DNA of 64,000 bases from NCBI GenBank assembly GCA_964016985.1, contig OZ024824.1, forward strand, positions 118,874,951 to 118,938,950, read 5' to 3'. The notes beneath the pieces were generated by a model that was not told the DNA's origin, searched no databases, and saw only the letters and a list, made by a program, of their open reading frames with translations. The DNA is from Anodontia alba (taxonomy: Eukaryota > Mollusca > Bivalvia > Lucinida > Lucinidae). Position 1 is the first letter of the stretch, and each line of letters begins with the position of its first letter. Both the position numbers and the translations under genes were made by a program. This document shows, one piece after another, positions 52,621-62,916 of the stretch.

Positions 52621-52816
52621 CCTAGCGGCACATTAAGGGACATTTGCAAACAGTGTAGACCCAGATCGGACGCCGCAGAACGCGGCGTCCGATCAGGGTC
52701 TACGCTGTTTGTATTAAACACAGGTCTTTCTATAAAACATGGTAATAATAAAAATTAACCAGACACCCCTTTTATTGGAAAAGGACCTGTTAAAGAGTTG
52801 TGGTGGCAGAAATGGG
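52621..52816. mobile_element. PB-b foldback MITE, TTAA on both sides
   Basis: TTAA at 52617-52620 and 52817-52820; CCCATTTATGCCTAGCGG opens and GTGGCAGAAATGGG closes. Inside, CAAACAGTGTAGACCCAGAT and CAGGGTCTACGCTGTTTG surround GGACGCCGC / GCGGCGTCC. Confidence 0.9.
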
Positions 52817-53220
52817 TTAATGCTTGCTTTATTTTGGAAAATGTCTTATCATGATATTTTGAGTTAATTTGTCTTGTTTATTCCAGCAAACAGGTCTTAC
52901 ATTTCGCGCAAATAGTATTCTAAAGAAAAAAATAAAGAAAATATCAACCCCTATTTTTTTAAAATAAAAAAAAACAATTCATTATCTGCTGAATTCGCAC
53001 AAATCAAGATCTTTATTGTCACACGTAAGCGCACTAACATACAGTATACAAACTTTTGCAAACATTATTTTGATAGCTAGCCATATTGAACATCTAAAGT
53101 ACATGAGGGTAACAAACTAAAAAATGAAGCTTATCGTGTATACATTTTAACCATGAGCCGCCCCAGCGGGCATACAACGTCGAAGCAACGCCATCGCCCC
53201 ACTGCCGTACCCCTGTATAA
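52817..53220. other. PB-c debris and ACGTCG fragment
   Basis: A weak PB-c-like stretch lies near 52880-53000 (CTTACATTTCGCGCAAATAG). The rest is unassigned up to the HP1 copy. Confidence 0.4.
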
Positions 53221-53497
53221 CATTACGAAAATACGCCTATTCAAATATATAGAAAATTTCTCCTCCAAAAATTTAAAATTTTCAGATACAAAAACTGATA
53301 TTTTTCATATTTCTGCTCGAAACATAGATTGTGGGTACTCGTTAGAACCGCCTCGGCGAGGCGGTTCTAACGAGTACCCACAATCCATGTTTTGAGCAGA
53401 AATAAGAAAAATAACTTATACCCCTGCAAACCCCAGTTTTACTATATAAAAGTGGGGTTTAAGGGGGTCAAAATTATATAGGAGTGTTTTCGTGATG
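53221..53497 (-). mobile_element. HP1 copy 15, full length
   Basis: Ends CATTACGAAAATACGCC and GGAGTGTTTTCGTGATG. Central loop GGC with a perfect stem. Confidence 0.95.
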
Positions 53498-53812
53498 AAG
53501 TAGCATAGGGAGCATCGCTATCTAAAACAAAATCTTTGCAGAACGAAAATCAAAGTTTTCTCGTTTGATGAAATTATAGCATCAGATGTTGATAAATTTA
53601 AAGTTAAAAGGCGTCTGTATTGAAAGAATTTGTTCTATTTAGCTGTACTACTTTGGGATAATATCAAGGATTTGTGCAAAATACACGATACTAAATTAGG
53701 AGCCACAACGTCAGAGAACGTACATTTCGACATATGTGCCAAGCAGAAATTGGCGCAGTCTGATCAGAATCATCACTGGGCACATTTTGGATAACCCAAG
53801 ATACAAATTTTT
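53498..53812. other. Unassigned; GC-fold debris near 53735-53800
   Basis: GACATATGTGCCAAGCAG and GGCGCAGTCTGATCAG are a GC-fold half. Confidence 0.4.
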
Positions 53813-54093
53813 TATCACGAAAATACGCCTATGTAATTTTGATCCCCTTAAACCCCACTTTTATATAGTAAAACTGGGGTTTACAGTGGTATGCATTATT
53901 TTTCTTATTTTGCTAAGAAACATAGATTGTGGGTACTCGTAAGAACCGCCTCTCCGAGACGGTTCTAACGACTACCCACAATCTATGTTTTGTGCAGGAA
54001 TATGAAAAATATCAGATTTCTTTTTTATCTGAAAATTTTCCTTTTTTGGTTGTAAAATTTTCAATATATTTGAATAGGCGTGCTTTCGTTATG
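53813..54093 (+). mobile_element. HP1 copy 16
   Basis: Starts TATCACGAAAATACGCC; ends GCGTGCTTTCGTTATG. Central loop TCC, with one stem pair changed (GCCTC / GAGAC). Confidence 0.92.
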
Positions 54094-54586
54094 CTTCATG
54101 TTGACAACGAAGACTATTCACACTGCGCGCATGCGTGTAAGATAGTGTGTTTTCTCACGTTGCTGATTATTACGAAAGTACCTAGAAGTTGCATGGCGCT
54201 TCAATTACACCGATTTGGTTTTCAGTGAGGAAACGGAGTCGATTTTTAAGAGAGGAAAGAAATTTCTTAACCGATTATCTTTAGATAAGTGGAAAGTAAT
54301 TTTCTACAATTAGTGCACTTGTTTCAGAGAATATGCATATAATGAGAGTGCCACTCTCAAAATTGAAAGCGCAAAAAACTTACAGTGACATTTTAAAAGA
54401 CAAGTTTAAGCGCAAGACTAGCAATTAGTGGTGATCTTTTGAAACACCACTCAGATTTTACGCAAAAATTCTCAGTTAAAAAATTAAAATTCACTTCAAT
54501 GGTTTACGTTGTCGCAGTATACTAAATATATAATTTAAAAGCACTCATCGAAATTAGCCTAAGTACTTTGACATTTAAAGGGCAAT
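54094..54586. other. Mostly unassigned; GC-fold end near 54100-54165
   Basis: ACTGCGCGCATGCGTG and GTGTTTTCTCACGTTGCTG are a GC-fold end next to the HP1 copy. Confidence 0.4.
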
Positions 54587-54846
54587 GGATAGACTTCAAG
54601 GGGAAGCAACTTTGTCATTAATGTTTTGCCTCCCTTCTGAAAAGGGGTCAACTCGGAAAGAACAAAAAATGCTCCTGAAGGCAAATTCTTTCATTTTAGA
54701 ACAGAACACTTTTCAGAAGGGGCTAGAAGATGTCTATTATAAAAGGAGAAAATATCTCCTTTTAGAGCAGACCATTCGGGAGCACATTCTCTCCTTTTAG
54801 AGTAGCCCATTTGGGAGCACATTCTCTCCTTTTAGAGGTGACCACT
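54587..54846 (+). repeat. R2 repeat with short internal duplications
   Basis: CCTCCCTTCTGAAAAGGGGT, AACACTTTTCAGAAGGGGC, and three AGCACATTCTCTCCTTTTAG-type blocks near 54750-54840. Pieces of R2 also occur at 47682, 51630 and 63300. Confidence 0.55.
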
Positions 54847-55120
54847 CATCACGAAAACATGCCTATATAATGTTGACCTCCTTAAGCCCCCCTTTTATAT
54901 AGTAAAACTGAGGTTTCCAGGGTATACATTATTGTTCTTACTTCTGCTCAAAACATATTGTGGGTACTCGTTAGAACCGCCTCACCGAGGCGGTTCTAAC
55001 AAGTACCCACAATCTTTGTTTTGAGTAGATATATGAAACATATAGGATTTTTTGTCTGAAGATTTTTCTTTTTTGGTTGTAAAATTTTCAATATATTTGA
55101 ATAGGCGTGTTTTCGTAATG
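54847..55120 (+). mobile_element. HP1 copy 17, full length
   Basis: Ends CATCACGAAAACATGCC and GCGTGTTTTCGTAATG. Central loop ACC. Confidence 0.93.
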
Positions 55121-55740
55121 TGTCAGAAGGGGTTTGTTGTTTTGGAAACAATACAAGAAGTCACAAAAAATATCTCCCTTGTCAAATATGCAGAATTTCT
55201 ACTATTTGTATCCAGTCCGTATAACACCCTTACCGTGTCTTACAACTTGAAAAAAGTGTATTTGATAAACTGTAATGTGTCTAAAGTCCTGACCGAGTGG
55301 CAAACAAGGCAGCCCCCGAACAATATAATCTGCAAGGATAATAGTAAAATCAGGGTCTGCACTGTTTGCTTTTGAACATGTTTTTCTCTGAATATTAAGG
55401 GCAAATACGATAAGGGGTTTCAGTCCTTAACAAGAACCAATTTCTTGCTAAAATACGATTGTATATTTTTTTATTTAATACAAGTTGTAACGACGTTCTG
55501 TGTTTGCTGGGATCTTGTCCTCAGGAAAGGTCACTATCGCAGAGCACAGTGATCCATAGGCATCAGAAAAGAAGAAAGATGTTTAAGATATGTAAGCTTC
55601 AAGCCAAGCCTGGAGAAATCGCAGCAGAAGAACAGCCTTGGAGTGACCCACGTCAAGATCGCTTGGGGACGTAAATTGGGTTTATGTAAGTATAACGCAT
55701 CCTTTATTCGGATGCAGCTCCACATTACAAGCAGGTACAT
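55121..55740. other. Unassigned; PB-b debris near 55290-55380
   Basis: GAGTGGCAAACAAGG and CAGGGTCTGCACTGTTTGC are PB-b pieces. No gene supported in the rest. Confidence 0.4.
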
Positions 55741-56018
55741 CATCACAAAACACACTTATATAATTTTGACCCCCATATACCCCACTTTTATATAGTAAAA
55801 CTGGGGTTTACAGTGGAGTACATTATTTTTCTTATTTCTGCTCAAAAACATAGATTGTGGGTACTTGTTAGAACTGCCTCAGTAAGGCGGTTCTAATGAG
55901 TACCACAATCTATGTTTTGAGCAGAAATATGAAAAATATCAGAATTTTTATCTGAAAACTTTCAGTTTTTGGTGGTGAACTTTTCAATATATTTGAAAAT
56001 AGGCTTGTTTTCGTAATG
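55741..56018 (+). mobile_element. HP1 copy 18, full length
   Basis: Ends CATCACAAAACACACTT and GGCTTGTTTTCGTAATG. Central loop AGT, with an A replacing a G at the stem tip (GCCTC / AAGGC). Confidence 0.92.
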
Positions 56019-56169
56019 TATTCCGTTCGCTTGTAGAAAATATAACAACTACGATGAAACAAAACCAAGGATCGAAGAGGAACTGGAGTCAGACATAAAG
56101 AAGACTACTAGTAAGATTATAGTGGTCTGAACAAAAACAGGTGGTCAGGCGCTACATTTATGTTACAAA

Positions 56170-56235
56170 CTTTGGACGGAGCCGTCAGTTAAGCTAAAAC
56201 CTGCTTCAGCGTCATGCAAATAAAGAGCTTTTAAG
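56170..56235 (-). pseudogene. Short EPEFYGDLVY-family tail
   Basis: The minus strand reads LFICMTLKQVLA, a stop, then LTAPS, a strongly changed version of LFICTTVVRASDPMKAS. Confidence 0.35.
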
Positions 56236-56543
56236 TGACCACAACGCTTTATTTATGTCCAAAATGGGGCGGATTTTCACAACCTGTGATGGTCAATCCA
56301 TTCCTCCATTAAAGTGAATGATATGATTTTATAGGAGGTAACTCAGTGGTTTTCTTTTGCTTCCCTTTTGAATGAATTAAGTTTACTTGATTTGGGTTTT
56401 TTTTACAATGCCACAGGTTTTTGTTTAAACCCGTGCAGACCTGGATCGGATGCCACACTTTGTAACGTCCGGTTTGTGTGATCACTGTTTATCAAAGTCC
56501 ACTTTGAAGGACGTCAGGCATTAATGGGTCAACCCTTAATTAA
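56236..56543. other. Unassigned; PB-b debris near 56430-56535
   Basis: CCGTGCAGACCTGGATCGGA, TGTGTGATCACTG and GGACGTCAGGCATTAATGGG are PB-b pieces. Confidence 0.4.
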
Positions 56544-56742
56544 AGGGCCAAGCAAACTTGTAACAGTCGGCAGTCTAATTCAATTAAAAAAAAAAATAAA
56601 TATTTTTCTGAGGACATAAGTCTTGACATTGCATATGAGGCAGACGGTTCGCATGAAATGTTAAGCCTTACATTCTCTAAAAAGTCATTAACAAGCAAAA
56701 TCAAAATGTTGTCTGCTTCAGATGAGATTTGCACTTTAAGGG
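56544..56742. mobile_element. PB-c foldback element, TTAA on both sides
   Basis: TTAA at 56540-56543 and 56743-56746. AAGTCTTGACATTGCATATG and CGCATGAAATGTTAAGCC face each other around GAGGCAGACGGTTC. Confidence 0.72.
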
Positions 56743-56811
56743 TTAACGCTGCGCCTCTTTCTTTTCTTTTTTCTACATCAATACTAATAGGTTTTGTGTC
56801 ATGTTTATTAA

Positions 56812-57009
56812 CGCCTAGCACTCTGGGTAAAAAAATTTCAGCAGACGACATTTTATAATATTTTTTCTTATTGTTCCTAGAAAACAGGATTTGACATTTC
56901 TTGCAAATTGTACAATTTGCATGAAATGTCAAATCCTGATTTCTGGGAAAATACGAAAAAAATATCACCAATTTGTCGTCTGCTGAATTAGACCAGAAGG
57001 TGGTAAAGG
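56812..57009. mobile_element. PB-c foldback element
   Basis: TTAA at 56808-56811. CGCCTAGCACTCTGGGTAA and TCAGCAGACGACATTTTA on the left; central GGATTTGACATTTCTTGCAA / TGCATGAAATGTCAAATCC; right TTTGTCGTCTGCTGAATTAG. Confidence 0.82.
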
Positions 57010-57183
57010 TCAACTTCTGAGACGATAAATCTCAATGGCACTATTACTGTTCACTCGAATATAAGATAGAGAACGTAAATAAAAGAACATGGACAAAACA
57101 AAATCTCTTTGTCAAACACATAAATACCATTGGGAAAACATGACTTATCGCACACTGAACCGCGAAAGAAAGTTCACCCTTAA

Positions 57184-57489
57184 TCTTTACCATTCTCCGG
57201 TCTAATTAAGCAGACGAAAATTGGCAATATTTTTTCTTATGTTTCCAAGAAAATAGACCTTGTTAGTGCTGTTTAGACAATGTTCTCGCATTACATTACG
57301 AAAACATGCCTATATAATTTTGACCCCCCTTAAACCCCACTTTTATATTTTATATACAATTTGCAATAGGCTTTGACATTCCATGCAAATGGAGACAATT
57401 TGCATGTAATGCCAAAGAGTATTTTCTGGGAATAAATAAGAAAAATATATTCAAAATGTCGTCTTCTTAAATATTTACCCAGCAGAGCG
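57184..57489. mobile_element. PB-c foldback element, split by an HP1-bearing insert
   Basis: TTAA at 57180-57183 and 57490-57493. The left arm AAGCAGACGAAAATTGGCAA ends near 57258. After the insert the partner resumes AATAGGCTTTGACATTCC. Right AATGTCGTCTTCTTAAATA. Confidence 0.75.
57261..57348 (+). mobile_element. HP1 copy 19, end fragment with duplicated flank
   Basis: CATTACGAAAACATGCC to CCCCACTTTTATAT (57294-57348), preceded by TTAGTGCTGTTTAGACAATG TTCTCG. The same flank precedes HP1 copy 20 at 61386-61415. Confidence 0.85.
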
Positions 57490-57556
57490 TTAAGACTCGA
57501 CAGTTCGTAAATGAACCGGAAAGTGAGAAAAAAATGTAAATTTTCAATGGGCGACA

Positions 57557-57896
57557 CAGTTGAACCTCGTTATCTCGAACTCGCTTATTTCGAATTACCG
57601 CTTATCTCGAAGTGAAAATTTGGTCCCTGTTTTACCATGGAACTATGACAACATGTAACAAAATAGTGTGGGAAAAGAGGAGAAATTGCTCCTAAGGAGC
57701 AATTTCTCCTCTTTTCCACATTATTATATATATCTATATATTTCTAACTTCAAGAGTCAAATTACATATTCATTTGTTAAATGTGGTTGTTTATTTTATT
57801 GTTTTACTCACTCTCGGAACTCTGATATGTCGAGGTACGGATATCTTGAAGTGTTTCAGTGTGTTCCCTGGAATTCGAGATAACGAGAGTCGACTG
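57557..57896. mobile_element. TcM-a MITE, complete
   Basis: CAGTTGAACCTCGTTATCTC to GATAACGAGAGTCGACTG. The right flank is TA, the left CA (one change). The central palindrome GAGGAGAAATTGCTCC is intact. Confidence 0.9.
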
Positions 57897-58019
57897 TATT
57901 TAGATAGGCAAGAGTTAAAGGCATCTTCAAGTGGGTAGAGAATATTCTGATTAGAGTGCACGGATGCAAAGACGGATCTGATTTTTTATTATTATTATTA
58001 TTGTGTGTGTGTGTGAGTG

Positions 58020-58068
58020 TGTGGGGGCGGGGGGGGGGGGGGGGGGTGGGGTGGGGGGGGGGGGGGGA
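58020..58068 (+). repeat. G homopolymer-rich tract
   Basis: Almost only G for 49 bases, after a GT-rich run. It lies 270 bases from the assembly gap and could have disturbed sequencing. Confidence 0.9.
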
Positions 58069-58089
58069 GCGAATATGTCATATGAAACA

Positions 58090-58235
58090 GTTTCTTGCGA
58101 TTGAAAAGAAGGTGTGGAGATTATTTGCATAAAATGTCAAAACCTTTTATTTTCTGGGGAAAATAAGAATAAAAAAAAATATTTCAAAGTATGTTGGCTG
58201 CTGAAAAATTTCCCCAGCATGGTAGGCGTTAAACG
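58090..58235. mobile_element. PB-c right half
   Basis: GGAGATTATTTGCATAAAATG, TTTTATTTTCTGGGGAAAAT, and CCCCAGCATGGTAGGCGTTAAA are the right arm of PB-c. The left arm is absent or replaced by the G tract. Confidence 0.6.
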
Positions 58236-58339
58236 TGTCTGGTACAATCAGTGTTATAGCATTTGATAATCGTATAATCAATTATAGACTTCTAAATCTT
58301 TAATATGCTTAATTCATACATAAGTAGACAGCGTTTAAA

Positions 58340-58539
58340 NNNNNNNNNNNNNNNNNNNNNNNNNNNNNNNNNNNNNNNNNNNNNNNNNNNNNNNNNNNNN
58401 NNNNNNNNNNNNNNNNNNNNNNNNNNNNNNNNNNNNNNNNNNNNNNNNNNNNNNNNNNNNNNNNNNNNNNNNNNNNNNNNNNNNNNNNNNNNNNNNNNNN
58501 NNNNNNNNNNNNNNNNNNNNNNNNNNNNNNNNNNNNNNN
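58340..58539. other. Assembly gap, 200 N
   Basis: Exactly 200 N, so probably a placeholder size. The 30 bases before the gap (TAATTCATACATAAGTAGAC and on) recur directly after it with one change. Confidence 0.99.
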
Positions 58540-58639
58540 TAATTCATACACAAGTAGACAGCGTTTAAACCGTTAAGATCCCCTCCCTCCCACCCCCCAC
58601 AAAAAAAAAAAAAAAAAAAAAATCTATACGCATCGTTGT

Positions 58640-59059
58640 TTAAGGAGACGATTCTCATGAAGTATGAAACCTTTTCTGGTTTCTACTATAATTGAACATA
58701 TCATACATATTTTTTGCTATAGTATTATTGTGTCAGCAGTATTTTGAAAACTGATGCATAGTCGATATTGCTCGGAAAGGACCGATATTCAAATTAATGC
58801 GATATTTTCTGAACCGGAAATCTTGTTTCTGACTGGCTGTGGTAAAACAGGCATGCTTCCACACTGTATAATCAAACTGCTACCTGCACATCACTGAAGT
58901 CTGGTCAATGTAGTCGCACATCACTGATCTGTTCAGTATACATGTAATCGCACATCACTGAAGTCTGGTCAGTATAGTAGCCTTTTTCGCTGATTATTCT
59001 TTATGGGGAAATATGTATAAGGTCATGACCACAGAACGTGGCAATTAAGGCTTACCTTT
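58640..59059. other. Unassigned except for a short minisatellite
   Basis: At 58885-58982 the block CGCACATCACTGAAGTCTGG with CAGTATAGTA-like ends occurs about three times with a 31-34 bp period. Confidence 0.6.
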
Positions 59060-59642
59060 TACTATGCTATGACCTTTTTTTTATGCATGTTCTTAATGTT
59101 GACTTATCAGCACTATATATGTGAATTCTCTGTTAATCTTAAACCTGATGTTCTTTTACATGTTTTAGCATAGTCTTATGTTTCATTTTTATACGCTCAG
59201 TTTTTATCCAGCTTTTTTTTTTCTTTTAACCCTTGTCCTGCTGAATAAATTAAGTGCCACTCCCACTTCTAATTTTCAGCCAATCAGATTACTTGATCTG
59301 GATTGTTTCTACAAATTCACATGATTAATAGCAGACAGTGCAGATCCAGATCAGTTGGCTTCTTCAGAAGCCAACTGATCTGGATCTACACTGTTTGCAA
59401 AGGAAGGGTATATCCGGGTTCAGCAGGACAAGGGTTAATGAAAATTATCGAATGGCAGTGGAGGTTCTCGCGCTTCCATTGCTGTGTTCGATGTACATCA
59501 TATGTTGTTGTATATATGTATATTTTATGCATGTTTTATTGTTGCAGAGGACTGCAAGGTAGAATAGTTGTATTAGCTAATTGCGTTACCCTCTATAAAC
59601 ATTGTTTAAATAAATAAAAAAAATAAATAAATAAATAAAAAA
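59060..59642 (+). mobile_element. LINE 3' end with tail, carrying a foldback MITE
   Basis: GACTGCAAGGTAGAATAGTTG, GTTACCCTCTATAAACATTG and an AAATAAATAAAT tail match 18980-19104. The MITE at 59230-59434 interrupts it. No coding part remains. Confidence 0.7.
59230..59434. mobile_element. Foldback MITE with TTAA flanks
   Basis: TTAA at 59226-59229 and 59435-59438. CCCTTGTCCTGCTGAA opens and TTCAGCAGGACAAGGG closes. The inner palindrome is CCAGATCAGTTGGCTTC / GAAGCCAACTGATCTGG. Perfect ends suggest a recent insertion. Confidence 0.92.
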
Positions 59643-59722
59643 TCGAGATAATGCCTATTCTCCTTAGTTAGCGCAATATAAATTACGCCACTTCTCCAGA
59701 AGAGGGTGTCTTCTGGCATATA

Positions 59723-60049
59723 CAGTCGACTCTCGTTATCTCGAATTCCAACGGACTCTCTCTCTGAAATACTTCGAAATATCCGTACCTCGACATATCA
59801 GAATTGCAGAATTGAGGAAAAAATAAATCGAACAACCACATTTTACAAATGTATATGTAATTGGACTCTTGAAATTCGAGATATATTGAAAATATTGTGG
59901 AAAAGATGAGAAATTGCTCCTTTCTTCTCTTTTCTACAATATTTTGTTACCTTTTGTTAGATTTTCATGTTAAGACAGGAACCAGATTTTTCACTTCGAG
60001 ATAAGCGGTTGTTCGAAATAAGCGAGATCGAGATAACGAGAGTCAACAG
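59723..60049. mobile_element. TcM-a MITE
   Basis: CAGTCGACTCTCGTTATCTC to GATAACGAGAGTCAACAG, TA on both sides (59721-59722, 60050-60051). The central hairpin has lost most of its right arm. Confidence 0.9.
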
Positions 60050-60487
60050 TACATGTACGTACAGTAAAGAACCAGATCAGCAAGTAAGCTCATGTAGTCT
60101 GATAAGGAACTTTACAATATGTCGTTATTGTTTACTGTACACGATAATTCTGCAAGCGGACAGCGAACACCATTATTAGAGGTAATAATACCGACGACCA
60201 TGATCAGACTGTTCATCTGCAAGGTCTGATCCGAGCATTCTTTGTATACTAATATTTTTCATAATTCATGTGCTATTGTTATATGAGCGAACGATACAGT
60301 TTCTGACCTAACTGTTTCTACAGACTTATCCCCATACATCAAATAAAATCTTACAGACGCTTTTCTCGTGGCGAGACTGCATTAATTGTCTGCTTTGTAC
60401 AGACTAACCCGTTCCTCAACTGTCCACATGCATTTAACATCACTTTTTCAAAGTGAAACTGCATTGAATTTCATTAAATATATTTAA
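60050..60487. other. Unassigned; GC-fold debris near 60195-60240
   Basis: GACCATGATCAGACTGTTCA and AAGGTCTGATCCGAGC only. Confidence 0.4.
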
Positions 60488-60675
60488 CCCTTGGGGCCAA
60501 TTTTCAGACGACTTTTTTTCTAACAAACTATCGTTTGGCAAGAAGTTAATATGTAAAGTTGAAAGACTGAATGTCAAACAGCGTAGATCCAGATGAGACG
60601 GCTCATGATGAGCCGTCTCATCTGGATCTGTGCTGTTTGCAAAACCTATTATTATTGCCTGTGGCTGTGAAAGAG
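60488..60675 (-). mobile_element. PB-a foldback MITE, TTAA on both sides
   Basis: TTAA at 60484-60487 and 60676-60679. Reverse orientation of 47069-47278. Central AGATGAGACGGCTCATG ATGAGCCGTCTCATCT is intact. Confidence 0.88.
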
Positions 60676-60807
60676 TTAAGGGCACTGGAAACACTTGATG
60701 GATTTTCAACAATTGTATAGAAACGAGATAACAGTTGTGACTTCCCAATTGCTTTCTGTAAACCAACCCCCTTCTGAAAAGGCGTATACTCTTAAAGAAA
60801 AGAAAAT

Positions 60808-61096
60808 ACTTCGAGATATCCGTACCTCGACATATCAGAGTTGAGAGAGTGCGGAAAACAATAAATTGAACAACCACACTTAACAAATGAATGTGTAATT
60901 TGATTCCTTAGTTAAAAAAATATATATAAAATAATGTGGAACAGAGGAGAAATTGCTCCTTAGGGTAATTTCTCCTCTTTTCCACATTATTTTGTTACCT
61001 GTTGTCATAGTTTCATGTTAAAACAGGGACCAGATTTTCACTTCGAGATAAGCGGTAATTCGAAATAAGCGAGTTCGAGATAACGAGGTTCGACTG
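60808..61096. mobile_element. TcM-a MITE, left end missing
   Basis: Begins at CTTCGAGATATCCGTACCTC and ends GATAACGAGGTTCGACTG then TA. Central hairpin GAGGAGAAATTGCTCC with a shortened tip. Confidence 0.85.
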
Positions 61097-61111
61097 TAAT
61101 ATGATCGAGCT

Positions 61112-61337
61112 AGCGCACGACAAAACCTACAATAAGACCTATGTGACCAGCAAAGACTCAGATCAGCCTGTACATCCACCCAGTATGGCAAGGGTTCTCG
61201 TTTATCGTTCGTGGGATAGCCTGAATGCTCTAGAAAGCAGACACGATCAGCAAACACTGATCAGACTGCGCTGATGCGGAGGCTGATTTTGAGTCTTCGT
61301 TAGTCGCACAGTCATATTGTAGGTTTGTCGTGCGCTG
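61112..61337. mobile_element. GC-fold element with complete ends
   Basis: AGCGCACGACAAAACCTACA and TGTAGGTTTGTCGTGCGCT are inverted ends. The inner core is CTGATCAGACTGCGCTGATG. Confidence 0.85.
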
Positions 61338-61415
61338 GCTGATATGTTGATTTTGTGAATAATTGACCAATTGCGATTGGCATGTTAGTGCTGTTTGGAC
61401 AATGTTCTCGCATTA

Positions 61416-61640
61416 CATCACGAAAACATGCCTATATAATTTGACCCCCTTAAACCCCACTTTTATATAGTAAAATTGGGGTTTGCAGGATTATAAATTA
61501 TTTTTCTTATTTCTGGTGGGTATGCGTTGGAACCGCCTCGCCGAGGCGGTTTTAACGAGTACCCACAGTCTATGTTTTGAGCCTATTGAAAAACATAGAT
61601 TGTCGTTACGCGTTAGAACCGCATCGTACTCGGTGAGTAA
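61416..61640 (+). mobile_element. HP1 copy 20, rearranged right half
   Basis: CATCACGAAAACATGCC to the central stem (loop GCC), then a second stem-base fragment (CATAGATTGTCGTTACGCG) in place of hairpin H3 and the right end. Confidence 0.85.
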
Positions 61641-61798
61641 CCACAGTACTAATACTAGACAGAGCCACTGTTTTGCCAGTGAAAGTAAATGACTTTGAAT
61701 AAGTTATTGCTGTCTGGACAATTTTTGCCATTCACGTAATTCACATTTGTAGTCTGTAAATGATCATAAATAAAATCTCATCGCTCTTATGGCTTCCT

Positions 61799-62283
61799 TT
61801 AACATTTTACCGCGCACTGGGCTGATTCTGCAGACGACACATTGATGTAATATTTGTCTCATTACGAAAACACGCCTATTCAAATATATTGAAAATTTCA
61901 CCTCTATAAACTTAAAAATTTTTCAGATAAAAATTCCGATATTTTTCATATTACTGTTCAAAAAATAGATTGTGGATACTCGTTAGAACCACCTCACCGA
62001 GGCGGTTCTAACGAGTACCCACAATCTATGTTTTGAGCAGGAAATATGAAAAATAATGTATACCCCTGCAAACCCCAGTTTTACTATATAAGTGGGGTTT
62101 AAGGGGGTCAAAATTATATAGGTATGTTTTCGTGATGTTAATTTTCCCATAAAACAGGCTTTGGCATTTCATGTAAATTGTCTCCTTAGGAAAACAAATT
62201 CATGAAATGCCATGCTTTTTTTTTTCTGTGCAATGAAAGAAAGATATTCCAAAATGTCTGCTGTCATTTTACCCAGTATGTTA
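61799..62283. mobile_element. PB-c foldback element, split by HP1
   Basis: Left: TTTAACATTTTACCGCGCAC and CTGCAGACGACACATTGATG up to 61859. After HP1 the arm resumes ATTTTCCCATAAAACAGGC, centre TTGTCTCCTTAGG, right end ATTTTACCCAGTATG with TTAA at 62280-62283. Confidence 0.75.
61860..62137 (-). mobile_element. HP1 copy 21, full length
   Basis: Ends CATTACGAAAACACGCC and GGTATGTTTTCGTGATG. Central loop ACC. Confidence 0.94.
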
Positions 62284-62674
62284 AGCTTTAAGTTTGACAT
62301 AGTATCTAGTATATACAGTGGGCATATATACCTCATCCATGACGTCACAACACCTTCCTTAACTTCTAAAAATAACGAGTCCTGCTCGAGGGAACGGCGA
62401 GAACGGAACTGCAATTTCTAATTTGTCTTCGAAAGCCTCTGGTTCTAATTGGCTGATTACTGAGACCATTTCTTTCTACAAGCTCGTTTCAGATTATTTT
62501 AATGCAATTTATTTCATTCTTCCTCACCAAAGATCAAAATCATTAATGACGTGCAACACGCGCAAAACAACCCTTATATGACATACATGTTTGCGAATAG
62601 CGAAGGTCCAGATCAGCCTGCGCATCCCGGCAATGCCAGTCCAGGGCATTTTTGTCGATATATTCTGCTGTGTT
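62284..62674. other. Unassigned; GC-fold debris near 62585-62635
   Basis: GCGAATAGCGAAGGTCCAGA and CAGCCTGCGCATCCCGG only. Confidence 0.4.
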
Positions 62675-62915
62675 CATCACGAAAACATGTCTATATAATT
62701 TTGATCCCCTTAAACCCCACTTTTATAAAATAAAACGTGGGGTTTACAGGGTATACATTTTTTTTGTTATTTCTGCTCATAAATATAGATTGTGCCTCGC
62801 CGAGGCGGTTCTAACGAGTACTCACAATCTATGTTTTGTGCAGAAATATGAAAAATATCAGAGTTTTTTTTATCTGAAAATTTTCAGTTTTTGGAAGTGA
62901 AATTTTCAATATGTT
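62675..62915 (+). mobile_element. HP1 copy 22, partial stem and missing end
   Basis: CATCACGAAAACATGTC start. The left stem arm is cut to ATAGATTGTGCCTCG. It runs to TGAAATTTTCAATATG, where copy 23 begins. Confidence 0.9.
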
Positions 62916-62916
62916 T

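Noticed and set aside
58305..58658. Open frames across 58340-58539
   Set aside because: They run through N bases of the assembly gap.
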